Source: Rhynchopus sp. YZ270_cl-10 | Lineage: Eukaryota; Euglenozoa; Diplonemea; Diplonemida; Diplonemidae | NCBI GenBank assembly: GCA_964035575.1 | Contig: OZ037833.1 | Location: forward strand, 1,550,001-1,614,000 | Length of the DNA: 64,000 nucleotides | Direction of reading: 5' to 3' | Shown: positions 43,348-53,357 of the stretch, piece after piece | How the letters are laid out: every line of letters starts with the position of its first letter | How positions within the stretch are numbered: the first letter of the stretch is position 1 | Translations under genes and position numbers: made by a program | The notes under the pieces: generated by a model | The model's database searches: none | What the model saw: the letters and a program-made list of their open reading frames with translations, nothing else | Told to the model about the DNA's origin: nothing

Positions 43348-44039
43348 TCAGTCCTCGTCCTCGTCGCTTGCCTCCGGGGGAACCTTGTCCATTAGTGTAC
43401 GAATGATGCATCCCTTTCCTCCTACATCGGAAACCTGTGTTTAGTGTTTATTGATTTATCAAAAGCCCTGAAAATAAAGAAAAAATTGACTTGAAATACA
43501 ACAGCGCCCTCTCTCGTGATAGTATTTGACCTGAGTGGACACCCAACTATGCAGTCCTACATCCATTTTTCGTGGTTTACATCTGATAAAAAAAATACAG
43601 AAAACGACGTGGATAATGAGTAGACCGATTGGTTATAATCTGATGATTATACGATGTACTTTTTAGAAGGGGGCCTGCCTGAATGGGGTTTTTTTTTATG
43701 AAGACTTTGATATTGTGCTCTTGTTCTTGTTTTTTTGCAGGGCGATTTGCTCTGCAGTTTTGTTCTCTTTTTTTTGTGGGTAAAATGGAAGGGGGCAGGG
43801 CAACATACAACTGCGTGCCATCTGAAGAGCACGCTGGAGCTCTTCCCCGACTCGAGTCCCTTGTAAATGACTCTCATGAGCGTGTCAAGCTGTACTGTGT
43901 CGAGGCCCTCGCAGAGTTCTTTTATCGCAGCCTCCTCAGACGTCTTGCCCAGGACAACGACAACACCATCAGCCTGCTTCTTTGTCAGCTCCGTGAAATG
44001 CACATCTTTTAATTCTTTTAATTTGGTGGACAAAGACAT
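43348..44039 (-). CDS. ARPC5: Arp2/3 complex subunit 5 (ARPC5, p16-Arc), short form
   Basis: Exon 1 (43809-44039) gives MSLSTKLKELKDVHFTELTK and continues to LDTLMRVIYKGLESGKSSSV-LFRWHAV. Exon 2 (43348-43434) gives VSDVGGKGCIIRTLMDKVPP and an acidic end before TGA. The joined protein is 105 aa. The core matches ARPC5, where D-x-LMKYIYKGFES, SSAVLLQWHE and GGVGSIVRVL occur in this order. ARPC5 is a peripheral subunit of the actin-nucleating Arp2/3 complex. Usual length is about 150 aa, so the flexible N-terminal part is missing or on an unseen exon. The 374-nt intron (GTATGT to CACAG) is the second longest found here and holds a dispersed repeat copy at 43485-43590. Confidence 0.8.
43485..43590. 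repeat. Dispersed CTCTCGTGACAG repeat, copy 4 (inside ARPC5 intron)
   Basis: TTGACTTGAAATACAA, GCCCTCTCTCGTGATAGT, GAGTGGACACCCAACTATGC, AGTCCTACATCCATTTTTCG and TTTACATCTGATAAA. It lies wholly within the ARPC5 intron, supporting a mobile origin. Confidence 0.7.
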
Positions 44040-44349
44040 TTGTGCTGTGTTTGTGTTTTGCTGCGAAAGGAACTATGTGCAATAATGCGTAGGAAAGGCG
44101 TTACAAAGGGCACAAAAATAAAAGGGGGCGATGGGGGGAAATACAAGATTCTTTTTCGACGCTCTCCTAAAATTTGCTACCTTCCTTTTTTTTTTTTTTT
44201 CGTTTGTGGGTTCACAGCATGGTATTTGGGAATCTGCGAAGTAAGATCTGCACTTTTTTTTTTTCTTTTCTGAAAACCTATCAAGATAGCACATACCTCT
44301 AGGCACATACGTATCCTCTTTTCTTTTTTTTTTTTTTTTGAAAGTTGCT

Positions 44350-44385
44350 CAGATGAACCAACACTTCACTGTGTTTAGTCACCTT
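44350..44385 (+). repeat. Dispersed hairpin repeat, copy 10
   Basis: AGATGA at the start and TCACCTT at the end, but the inner stem is AACAC/GTGTT instead of CTAAGC/GCTTAG, so pairing is kept with different bases. Confidence 0.6.
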
Positions 44386-45150
44386 GGGGTAGGGGGGAGG
44401 GGGTGCGCCTCTGAGGACGGTTGCTAGGGGTATGGGTGTGGGTGGGGACATACTCAAGAAACACCCTTATTTTTTTTTTTTTTTTGCCTTTACGTAAAAC
44501 GAACAATACCTACAATGATAATGAGCACGAAGTGGAGGGGAGGATTCTGGGGGGTGTGGGGTGGGGTGGGGAAAAGATTGCGTTGTGTAGTCCATGATCA
44601 TCCCCTTATTATTTTTCGTTTTTTTTTTTTTTTTGTATTTGATTTGAAAAACGGTCAGCGACCATGCATAACAGTCTACATGGCAATGAGCAAACCTAAA
44701 AAATAATTTTAAAATAAAAATAAAAATAAAAAGGTTGGGTGTAGTCGCAACACAAAAGCTCAACTGCACAACTCCAACAATTTTCCTCTCAATGAAGAGA
44801 AAAAAACGGTGAACGACACTCGGAATCATCCAAAAGATTAAGATATTGTTTTCTATCGATAATAATATCCGTCATCCATCATCCAAAAAAAAAAAAAAAG
44901 TCGGGCAGTTATGGGTTTTTGTGCCTTTCGTACAAACAAAAAAACCCAACAAACACTTATCCGTGTATTTTCGGGGGCTTTTTTCATCGTTCTTTTGATA
45001 CTTTGCTTTTGGGGTGAGTGCAAATCAGACCACAATCACACAAGACAAGGCAACAAGGTCATGTCTGCAGTTTTCATTGGGTACCGGGCCTGTTGTGCAG
45101 CTTTCTACAGTTTGTAATGGATTTTTCATTCAGGCACTCCGCTAGGTACT

Positions 45151-45179
45151 AAAGTTCTGTTGATTGTCAACAGAACTTT
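45151..45179. repeat. Short perfect hairpin
   Basis: AAAGTTCTGTTGA, a TTG loop and TCAACAGAACTTT form a perfect 13-bp stem. It is isolated in AT-rich DNA with no flanking gene identified. Confidence 0.75.
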
Positions 45180-45647
45180 TTGAAAATGGGGAAAAAAAGA
45201 AAAAAAAAAAAAAGTTCTGCTAAGTGGTTCAGACCCGTTCCACCTGTCAAAAAAGCTCAGGAGAAGAAGATATGGAGAGGTGAGTGCTCAAACGTCCCAA
45301 AAAAGTCAAAATCGGGCGTTGGTAAAAAAAAAAGTTGCGTACCGTGCGCCTGCGGCGCAAGCATGTACCCACCAACGTGGACCATCAACAGAATATTTTC
45401 AAAATCGGAAATCCTAGCGGAGAGCCTGTTTTCATTACAAAAAAAAAAAAAAAAAAAAAACACACACGTTGGGGTGGGGGGTTTCTTCTTCTTTCACTTC
45501 GTTCAAGATAATCGGACTGCTAAAAAAAACGACCACAATTTGTGGGAATAATCGTAGAGAATAACCAAGGGGCAAATGGTATGGTTTTTATCTCCATTAG
45601 TACCACCACTCCTTTCGACACATGCACAGAATTTGACACATAGCCCA

Positions 45648-45760
45648 GGGTTGACTACACGATTACCAGGTCCAGGTGGGAGAGCAATAAGTAAAAAGCG
45701 GGTATGCAATTGCATGCTCACTTTTTGCTCACCCACTTGAACCTGACAAACCGTGTAAAC
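45648..45760. repeat. Imperfect foldback element
   Basis: GGTTGACTACACGATTACCA through GGTGGG, AAAAAGCGGGTATGCAA pairs imperfectly with TTGCATGCTCACTTTTT, CACCCACTTGAACC and AACCGTGTAAACC. About 55-bp arms meet at ATGCAATTGCAT. Confidence 0.65.
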
Positions 45761-46195
45761 CCTTTTAATGTTGAACACATATTTTCCACCTTGACAAAAC
45801 AATACTGCTTGTCAAGAATTTATATGCTGGGTTTTTCCCGACACAGAAAAAAAAAAAAACGTGAGAACATATGGGAAATTCCTTTTTATCGTACGTTTGT
45901 TTGCATGCTTTCATCAAAGCCATGGGGCAATAAACAGAACACAAAAAAACTGCTATCGACAAAACGTATGTATCGCGTCTGTGCGCTGTGCGGGGCTGTG
46001 GTCGGGGAGCCGCGAGGTGAGTAAAAAAGAACCTCTTTTTTTTTTGGCTGTTTCTGAAAGCAGGGGGCAATGGGGCGATGGGGGGGTGTGGAGATGTCGG
46101 GTGGGAAGGGGGGAATATGCAATACCTTGGGGAAGCGGTATGACCACAAAAAAAAATGGGGGAAAAAAATAAATCAAAGACTGGTGCTCCGGGGG

Positions 46196-46315
46196 TAATG
46201 GTGGCAGTATTGTGATGGGAGCCCATTGGAATACACAAAATACATCAAAATACACGTGTATTTTGATGTATTTTGTGTATTCCAATGGGCTCCCATCACA
46301 ATACTGCCACCATTA
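46196..46315. repeat. Perfect 120-bp palindrome without spacer
   Basis: The left arm 46196-46255 and right arm 46256-46315 are exact reverse complements, meeting at TACAC/GTGTA. The arms include GTGGCAGTATTGTGATGGGA and ATACACAAAATACATCAAAA. Pairing stops at one mismatch, then GGGG/CCCC runs continue outward. Confidence 0.9.
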
Positions 46316-46652
46316 TCCGGGGGGGGAGGTCGATGTTGACAGGTCGTTGACACAGGGATGTACACTACTAGACAACCCCCCCCGATATTGACAGGTTACT
46401 GACCGATTTCCGTAAGCACCAAAGACACAAAAAAAAAAAAAAAAAAAAACACAAAAGACACATCTCAAAAAAATGAAATTAGTTGGAAGAATGGGCAAAA
46501 AACACACATATCACAACAAGAACAAACCATGGATGTGATAAAGACCCGCGCACAATTGAAGCATGGTTTTCAAACATGTCAATATGCATTCTAACTTGAG
46601 GTGGTCTCTATCTCTTTTTTTGTGGCAAAAAAGAAAAAAATGAAAAGTTTAT

Positions 46653-46684
46653 AAGATGACCCTAAGCCTCTCATGCTTAGTCTG
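46653..46684 (+). repeat. Dispersed hairpin repeat, copy 11
   Basis: GAAAAGTTTAT precedes AAGATGA; the stem CTAAGC/GCTTAG is present, but the end is TCTG rather than TCACCTT. Confidence 0.65.
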
Positions 46685-47144
46685 ATTAGATTATTCTTTG
46701 GTTTATTCATCATCATTGTGCTTTGTCACCTCAAAAATAAAATGGAAAAATAAAAAGAAAGAGCCACATCGATATAAAGTGCTTCTGTACAATAGAATGT
46801 CTTGAAAAACGCAAAAGGGGGGATTGAAAAATGGAATTTTTTTTTTTGAAATCTCACATCCAAAAAAAGAAAGAAAAAGAAAGAAATGGTTGAGGAAGAT
46901 GAACGGAAAGCTCTAAGGGGAAAAAAACTTTCTAAATATGCAGGAGATGGGGATAACCCTGACCCAATATTTCTTTTTTTTTTTTTTTTTTTTTTTTGAA
47001 AAAAATAAATAAATCAACAATTCATGGGCCCCTCACCATACACCTTCTTACGAAAGCATTCCCCCTTCCCTCATTTGTTGGCTTTTGAGCACAGTACGCA
47101 CTCCAAATGCGGACAGGAAAGACAATGAAATACAAACCACAGTA

Positions 47145-47679
47145 CTGGGGGGGAGCTATTAAAGTATACGTATACTTTATTCGGCGGGAATTACTGCTTA
47201 AATGGCCAAAAAACGAAAAGGGGAAAAAAAAAAAAAATCACTGTTATTTTGGGGTTTCTAGTGGCCGAAACCTCGCGAAAACACCACCATTGACATTTTT
47301 GGGCCAATCCCAGCCAGTGGTGGGGTCAATGTGGAAAAATGAACAATTTTTTGGTGACTTAAATTTTCACAAATCTGAACCCCATCAGCACCAATCGTGT
47401 AAAAACTGATACACGCGTTATAGGTCAAAAAGACTCGTTTCTCAGCACAAAGTGACCCCATCACAGCACGCACAGAATCCGGACCACCGAAATCAAAAAA
47501 AAAATTTTTCGATTTTTTGTGCAAAACTTGCTGAAAAAATTTTTTAGTAAGAAAAATGTACACAAAAACCGTATACTTTATTTCACAGATTTCCACGCTC
47601 AAAATGGGTTTCCGCGCCGTATACTTTATTACCCCCGTATACTTTATTAGCACCGTATACTTTATTAGCCCCCCCCCAG
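47145..47679. mobile_element. TA-flanked inverted-repeat element with AATAAAGTATACG subterminal repeats
   Basis: The left end is CTGGGGGGGAGCTATTAAAG and the right end is the complement of CTGGGGGGGGGCTAATAAAG, each flanked by TA. The right side carries four copies of GTATACTTTATT (47571-47670), the left a palindromic pair at 47165-47185. The 535 bp contain no transposase frame. This is a MITE with repeated subterminal motifs, perhaps transposase-binding sites. Confidence 0.8.
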
Positions 47680-47856
47680 TAACAAAAATAACGAACTGGG
47701 GGGGGGTTTGTTCTGTGACGTAACCTCAAAAACTGTAACTTTCCCCCCCGCTTTTTTCTCTCCCTGTTTCTTTCCCAAAAAAAATAGGAAAGATGGCAAA
47801 AAAAAAAAACTAATAATAAGGTAGACATGGATGAAGGCAACAAATGAGATACGAGC

Positions 47857-47992
47857 ATTTGACTTGAAGTACAAATGCTCTCTCTCTCGTGAAACAGTGT
47901 CCCTTTGGTATGACCGGTGCACCGTGGGAGGACCCCCAACCATGCAGTCCTACATCCATTTTTTTTTTCGTGTACATCTGATAAAATCATGG
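47857..47992. repeat. Dispersed CTCTCGTGACAG repeat, copy 5
   Basis: TTTGACTTGAAGTACAAATG, CTCTCTCGTGAAACAGTGTCC, GACCGGTGCACCG, CCCCCAACCATGCAGTCC, TACATCCATT and TACATCTGATAAAA. It is the longest copy. Confidence 0.65.
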
Positions 47993-48076
47993 GGGGTAAA
48001 AGATCTTATCACGATCTAAAATTTCGGAAATCTCTCACAACTTCGTTTCTTGATCGTGAAAAAAAAAAACGTCGTG

Positions 48077-48112
<36 letters not shown>

Positions 48113-48349
48113 GGTGAAAATGACCGTATTTTTGGCTGAAATTTTCACTTGAAAATTTTTTTCCAGAAAAAGTCAATCTGAGATTTTCTTTAGATTTTTT
48201 GGGCCATTGTATCACCTACCACGCCCGATTTAGGGCAAAGAAATTTTTTTTGCTTTGGTCAAAAACAAGCATGTTCCCAGATCAGTGATTTTGACCAAAA
48301 TTTTGGGGTCCAGATCACGCGTTTTTGTCGATCGCATCGTCCGATTCGG

Positions 48350-48672
48350 CGCGATTGCAGAAAGTGGTGGGGTCATTTTGGAAAAATGGACAAAATTTTA
48401 TTGACCTAAATTTTTGCAAAATATGAACCACAAGGGTCATTTTCAGGTTTGAAAACCTAACTTCAGATGAAATTGTGGTGTTTTGAGTGGGAACACAGTA
48501 GCGCCGCAGGCGCACGGTACCCAACTTTTGTCTTTTTTCTTTTTCTCTGCTTTCTTTTGATTGCGCGAGCCGATTGCTCTCCACGGTGGGGTCACATGTG
48601 TGTCCAAAAACACTCCCAAATACTCTTACTATGAAATATGAGATTCTCTGGTTTTAGTAAGGAAAAACGTAC
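48350..48672. repeat. Dispersed 350-bp repeat with GCGCCGCAGGCGC hairpin, copy 1
   Basis: Contains GTGGTGGGGTCATTTTGG, TTCAGATGAAATTGTGGTGT, AGCGCCGCAGGCGCACGGTA, GCGCGAGCCGATTGCTCTCC, ACGGTGGGGTCACATGTGTG and GAGATTCTCTGGTTTTAG. It matches 59022-59372 and 59440-59765, and parts of it occur at 45337, 47310 and 49575. Confidence 0.75.
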
Positions 48673-49208
48673 CGAGCAAAATCGTCAAAAATCTACGGTA
48701 GTCGGTAGGGGCGTAGCGCGACCCCCGTGCGTGCCCACTTTTTTTTTTTTGTTTTTCCCGGAAAAGTACCGCAGTTGACGGATCGCGATCCGTGCGAACC
48801 GTGGTGGTGACTCATCTGAAAAAATATTGAGTAGAACTGCTGCAGATCGTGTGCGAGCACTTTTTTTTTTTTTTTTTTTTTTTTCCTTTTTTTCACGACG
48901 TGACACGATGTGAAAAAGATGATAAGATTCCACATCATCTGAAAAGATGTTTCACCCCCCATGTAAAATGAGGCAAAAAAAAGTATGAAAAAAAAGGGTT
49001 TATAAAATTGAACCTGAGCCTCTCTAGCCACCTTTAAAAATGACTGCTCATTAGTGTGGCATGGGGATGTGCTCGACCTATCTTTATACAATAGGCTGAC
49101 ACATTCCCACTAATAGAAGTAGATTCCGGCATTCAATATGCCACCTTTTAAAAAGGCTACAAATGTCAATACACATTTTGCACTCACAATCTCCCTGAGC
49201 ACACCATA

Positions 49209-49318
49209 CACGACGGTGAAGTAACGGGTGTTCACGTTACAGGTGGCACTTGTAACGGTTTTTCACTTGTAACGTTACGAGTAACTTCACTTGTAATGTA
49301 ACATACGTCACCGTCGTG
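49209..49318. mobile_element. Short TA-flanked inverted-repeat element
   Basis: A 110-bp element with ends CACGACGGTGAAGTAAC at the left and the near complement CACGACGGTGACGTATG at the right, flanked by TA on each side. The middle carries several GTTAC/GTAAC repeats. MITE-like. Confidence 0.8.
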
Positions 49319-50770
49319 TAGTAGGTACACTAGGGGGTGCTCTCAATATTCCTCAAAGGCCGAAGCCTCATTTTTTTTTTTTTGTACTACGTCAGGTATA
49401 GGGAGAGCAGTGGTCGCGCTTAGTTTTTGGGAAAATCTGGGGGAGAAGAAAAAAAAATAATGGATTTCGGGTACGGAAAAACGTACCCTAGAAATGGTTA
49501 GGCGGGGGGAGGTGCGAAAACTCCGTTTTTTTTATGTCATTTCCGGGCCCATCCCGACCTTGTGTTTGTGGTGGGGTCAATATGAAAAAAACTTTTTTAG
49601 TTAAATTTTTCACAACCCCTGTTTGAACACTCCAACCAGAGGGTAAGATCCGCCAACCTTCCCCCTTTTTTTTGCAAACGAACCATGAATCTGCCATACA
49701 GCTGAAAGCTGAGAGAAAAAGGCAAAAAATGCAAAACGGGGGTATAGTGGAATGCCTATGGCATTTTCTAGGTAAAAATAAACACACACATTAGATGCAA
49801 AAAATCATTCCTAAAATGAGGGGGGGAGGGGAGGGGGAGGGAGTGAGGGTGGGAGACAATAAATACAAACGACAACTTCTCACATAGACATCCCTCATCT
49901 AACTCTGTCGTTTTTGTTCTGTTTAATAAATGAAAAAACAAAGCAAAAGAAGATGCGCAGAGTGAAAGATGCTCCAAGAAAAGATAGGTTGATGCAGACA
50001 CACACCTCCGGCTGACGATGCCAGACCCGGATGAAAGCAACAAAAAAAAAAAAAAACTCAATAAAAAGAGAGAGAAAAAAAAAAATGACGGTGCACGTCC
50101 ACCACATCCACCTAAAAAGAAATAAAAACTGGTAAGTTGAGTCTAATCCCCACTGCTTACGACCTCTGGAAATAAAATAAAATAGGGACCCTAAGGGCGG
50201 AATAAAGTAGTGTTAAACGTCCGGCAGCTCTCGAAATCTGAGTACGAACTACGAGCAAAAAAAAAAAAAAAAAAACCCCCCCAGTATTTTGGGAGGGGGT
50301 AAACTTTATTTATTCTTGTGCCTTTGTTTCTGCCTGAACCCCCCCCTAAAAACACCTGAAAAACCTGGTCCGCATCTCCCCGAGGCTTCCGCATACGTCA
50401 TGATCAAAGCTATTTTGTGGTGGCTCTCTTCTCTTTCCCATTCATCCAACCATGTGCATCCACACCCCACCTTGCCGCATACCACCTTGTATACAACAAA
50501 GTTTATTTGGTGTGGCCGACGACCCCAAAATAGCACAAAATATCACCACCAAAAAATCCAGATGCCCAGAATAGCAGAAAGTAGCAGAAAACAGCACAAG
50601 AATAGCACCCCCCCCTTTCAGCCACACCATTATTCCAAAATAAAGAAATAAAAAAAACTTTACAGTTTCTTATTTGGGTCCACCCTAACTCAAAAAAAAA
50701 GGCGGGGGAAAGGGAAGGGAAGAAAGGAAGGAAAATGGTGAGACGCACACCAGAGAAAAATAAAAGAGAA

Positions 50771-50804
50771 AAGATGAACCTAAGCCTCTCTGTGCTCAGG
50801 CACC

Positions 50805-50805
<1 letters not shown>
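50771..50805 (+). repeat. Dispersed hairpin repeat, copy 12
   Basis: AAGATGAACCTAAGCCTCTC, then TGTGCTCAGGCACC. The inner stem keeps CTAAGC against GCTCAG with one G-T-type change. Confidence 0.6.
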
Positions 50806-50845
<40 letters not shown>

Positions 50846-50864
50846 AAAACTTGCACGGTGGCCC

Positions 50865-51105
50865 AGCGGACCCTTTTGGGGGTACCCCCGGGGGTACCCC
50901 CAAAAGGGGTACCCCGCAGGGTAGGGTACCACACAGGGTAGGGTCCGCGGGGGGTACCCCCTCGCGTGGGCTACCCCAGGGGGTACCCCACAGGGTTGGG
51001 TAGGGTCCGCGCGGGGTACCCTTTGGGGGGTTTGGGTCCGCGGGGGTACCCCATGGGGTACCCCCGCGGACCCTGGGGGGTACCCCCCGGGGTACCCCCT
51101 GCACA
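50865..51105. repeat. GC-rich GGGGTACCCC palindromic satellite, left block
   Basis: Runs of GGGGTACCCC and GGGTCCGCGGGGGTACCCC, repeated irregularly in DNA that is otherwise AT-rich. Reading frames across it encode only low-complexity Gly/Pro/Tyr repeats and are not genes. Confidence 0.85.
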
Positions 51106-51181
51106 CCCGGTGGCTATTGCCTCCCAGGGAAAGGGACTCTCAAAAATTTTTTTTTGCCCTATATAGGCCTAATTTCGACGA

Positions 51182-51689
51182 TTTGAGGCCATTAAAAGCA
51201 AAAATTGGCACTTTTGAGCATCTGTGGGGGTCTAAAACGTGGTTTTGCGCAGCCGATTTTTCGTGGTTTTTTTACCAAAGACAAGTCGATTTTTGACCAA
51301 TTTTTCATGAAAAATGTGAAGGAAATCGCTTAGGAACTTACGTGTTCTAGCTACTGCATACACCGCGGGGTATAACCAAAATGACCGTATTTTGGCTGAA
51401 ATTTCGGCTTGACAATTTTTCCTCGATTTGGTCAATCTGAGGTTTTGTTTGGGGTTTTTGGGCCATTTTATGACCAACCACGCCCGTATACGTGGGAAAT
51501 TACGCGCGCAATGACGACGTCACGGCGTGGGGAGCCCTCGTAATTACGAGGGGTGCTCCCGTGATCCTTTGAGGCCATTAAAAGCAAAATTTGGCACTTT
51601 TGAGCATCTGTGGGGGTCTAAAACGTGGTTTCGCGCCCGAAAAGTCGTGATTTTACCAAAGACGCGTCGATTTTTGACCCAATTTTTTT
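51182..51689. repeat. Direct repeat pair, about 120 bp, 386 bp apart
   Basis: TTTGAGGCCATTAAAAGCAA, then GGCACTTTTGAGCATCTGTG, GGGGTCTAAAACGTGGTTT and CGATTTTTGACC occur at 51182-51305 and again at 51568-51689 with few differences. Non-coding. Confidence 0.75.
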
Positions 51690-51696
51690 TATCTAA

Positions 51697-52457
51697 CTCA
51701 GTGAAATAAAACTCGTGTAATTTTGCGGATTACCCACAAAAGTGAGTGATATAATATGCCCTTTTTGTCACTCAATTTGAACCTAAAATGCGTGGGCGAG
51801 TGAAAAAAAGTATCACTCAGTGAAAAAAAGCACTTTTTCATCACTCCCCTTAAACACACTCAACACTGCCAAAAACGAGGAAGGATAGGATACATGACAC
51901 TTACGGATACCAAGTCTCAGCGGGTATGAGAAGCAAGGAGGTGCACAAGAAGAAATGGGACGAGTTCTTGCGGCTTTCAAACCTCCGTAAGCCATCCAGC
52001 TTGGGCGAAACATTTCGCTGTCTACTTTTATCATCTTCGCACTGTGCGAAACCTGGCAACGAGCACATGCTGGACTACTCACAGCATGTAAACAAGTACC
52101 TGGAAATTGAGACCAGGCGTATCCCAGGTTGACCTCTCATTGAAGACGATGTCGAAAAATGAGCAACAGAAGCAGGCCTACTTCACACCGAGTGACCTGG
52201 TCCGCTTCGTGTGACACGGACCTCGAAAACGACACGTACTGGCTTGTGAGGAAGTCCTGCATCTGTAAGGTTCTTCGGTGGATTGCGTACTGCGATCTTT
52301 TTTCTTGCTTTTAATTAGGCACCCAAATACCCACGGGTACCTCAAAACACTTCATACCCCTGCCAAACATAGTATTTCGTAACAAAAAGGGCATATTATA
52401 TACTCACTTTTATAGGTAATCCGCAAAATTAAACTCGTTTATTTCCCCGTTAGATAA
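51697..52457. mobile_element. Inverted-repeat element with decayed coding remnant
   Basis: TTATCTAAC, then GAAATAAA, TAATTTTGCGGATTACC, AAAGTGAGT and ATAATATGCCCTTTTTGT at the left recur inverted at 52380-52457. The centre has balanced composition and a plus-strand frame from 51930 (MRSKEVHKKKWDEFLRLSNL, 68 codons) followed by stops and frameshifts, with later pieces such as TPSDLVRFV and CKVLRWIAYCDL. It looks like a decayed transposon gene. A tyrosine-recombinase origin is possible but unproven. Confidence 0.55.
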
Positions 52458-52462
52458 AAGAT

Positions 52463-52665
52463 CGTATCTGATTCAAAAAGCGCACTTCATTCACCTCGGG
52501 TGGTGTGCTTCAGAGTTGCATGCTCCATGGCAACTCGCTGCGCTCGTTACCATGAACCATTTTAGTACACTCGCTGCGCTCGTGTACTAAAATCGGCAAC
52601 TCTGAAGCACACCACCCTCGGGTGAAATAAAGTGCACTTTTTGTCATCAGATAAATAACTATTTT
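52463..52665. repeat. Foldback element, about 200 bp
   Basis: ATCTGATTCAAAAAGCGCAC, ATTCACC, GGGTGGTGTGCTTCAGAGTTGC is repeated as the reverse complement at 52600-52665. Inside are two copies of ACTCGCTGCGCTCGT. It abuts the previous element and may have inserted into or derived from it. Confidence 0.7.
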
Positions 52666-52994
52666 CTTCTCGCCCAAAATCGGGCGTGGTAGGTCATAAA
52701 TGGCCCAAAAAATACAAAGCCTCAATGAGCAAATTGTGAAGAAAAAAAAAATTGGTCGAAGTTTTGGTCATTTTTGCCATGTGGCAACAAATAGAATGCA
52801 GGTATCAGTATCAGTGGGATTGTTCGTGCAGTGATGTTCTCGTACCTGGAGAGTAGGCCGAGCGAGTGCTGCAAGGTATGTTTTTAAGCCCCGGTTTTTA
52901 CACCCCCCCCGCTCCCCCTTTTCGCCTTTGTCCCGCTCGGATGTAAATCGAAGCATATTTTTATTGTCAAAATTGTCACTTTTACTTTTTTATC

Positions 52995-53357
52995 ATGGCA
53001 TCTCGTAACCTCTACAACTCTTTTACGTCAGGGAACCGGATGAGGTGCTACTTCCGGACTGAGGAAGGGCAGTCTTTTACTTTCTTTTTTGCATGGAAGA
53101 GGTACGGAGCGGCTTCTTGTTTGTTTGTTTGATTTTTTTTGTTGTAGTCTCTACTTTTGCACTCAATTTCTCTCAACAGGTACCCGAACCGACGACCCTT
53201 CATCGTGACAGCGAAACAGTGCCGATGGAAGAGCTGGTGCAATTATTGCAAACCGGGTGGGGACCGCAAAAGTTGGGTTTTTAAACCAATTTTTCCATTA
53301 ACCCACCCCATAGACCGCCCCAATTATTATGAAACTCTTAGTCAGTCACTGCTATAG
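52995..53357 (+). CDS. Two-exon orphan protein, Arg/Trp/Tyr-rich
   Basis: ATG at 52995; exon 1 52995-53101, a 78-nt intron (GTACGG to CTCTCAACAG) and exon 2 53180-53357 with TAG. The joined product is 94 aa: MASRNLYNSFTSGNRMRCYF, later SFTFFFAWKRYPNRRPFIVT and CRWKSWCNYCKPGGDRKSWV. The aromatic and basic composition and the splice consensus make it protein-like, unlike the chance frames nearby. The intron has an in-frame TGA, so splicing is needed. It is in plus orientation and within the interval bounded by CACGGTGGCCCA, so it could be a mobile-element gene. The CxxC-like CNYC does not form a known zinc motif. No family is recognised. Confidence 0.35.

Larger units (their letters stand above)
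44040..52994. other. 9 kb repeat desert
   Basis: No intact gene was found. The region is AT-rich with very long A and T runs and contains many inverted-repeat elements, annotated separately, plus hairpin copies at 44350, 46653 and 50771 and weaker ones at 49004 and 50133. Two further dispersed families are seen: one at 48117-48230, 51371-51490 and (reversed) 52668-52790, another at 48350-48672 with copies at 59022 and 59440. Confidence 0.6.

Noticed and set aside
45151-45179. Bacterial-type rho-independent terminator
   Set aside because: The stem is followed by mixed sequence rather than a T run, and the surroundings are eukaryotic; kept only as a hairpin.
50865-51105. Possible CRISPR-like array
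   Set aside because: The units are irregular palindromes without constant spacers, in a eukaryotic nuclear context.
50780-51106. Minus-strand Gly/Pro-rich frames
   Set aside because: Translation of the GGGGTACCCC satellite and a poly-A run, not a gene.
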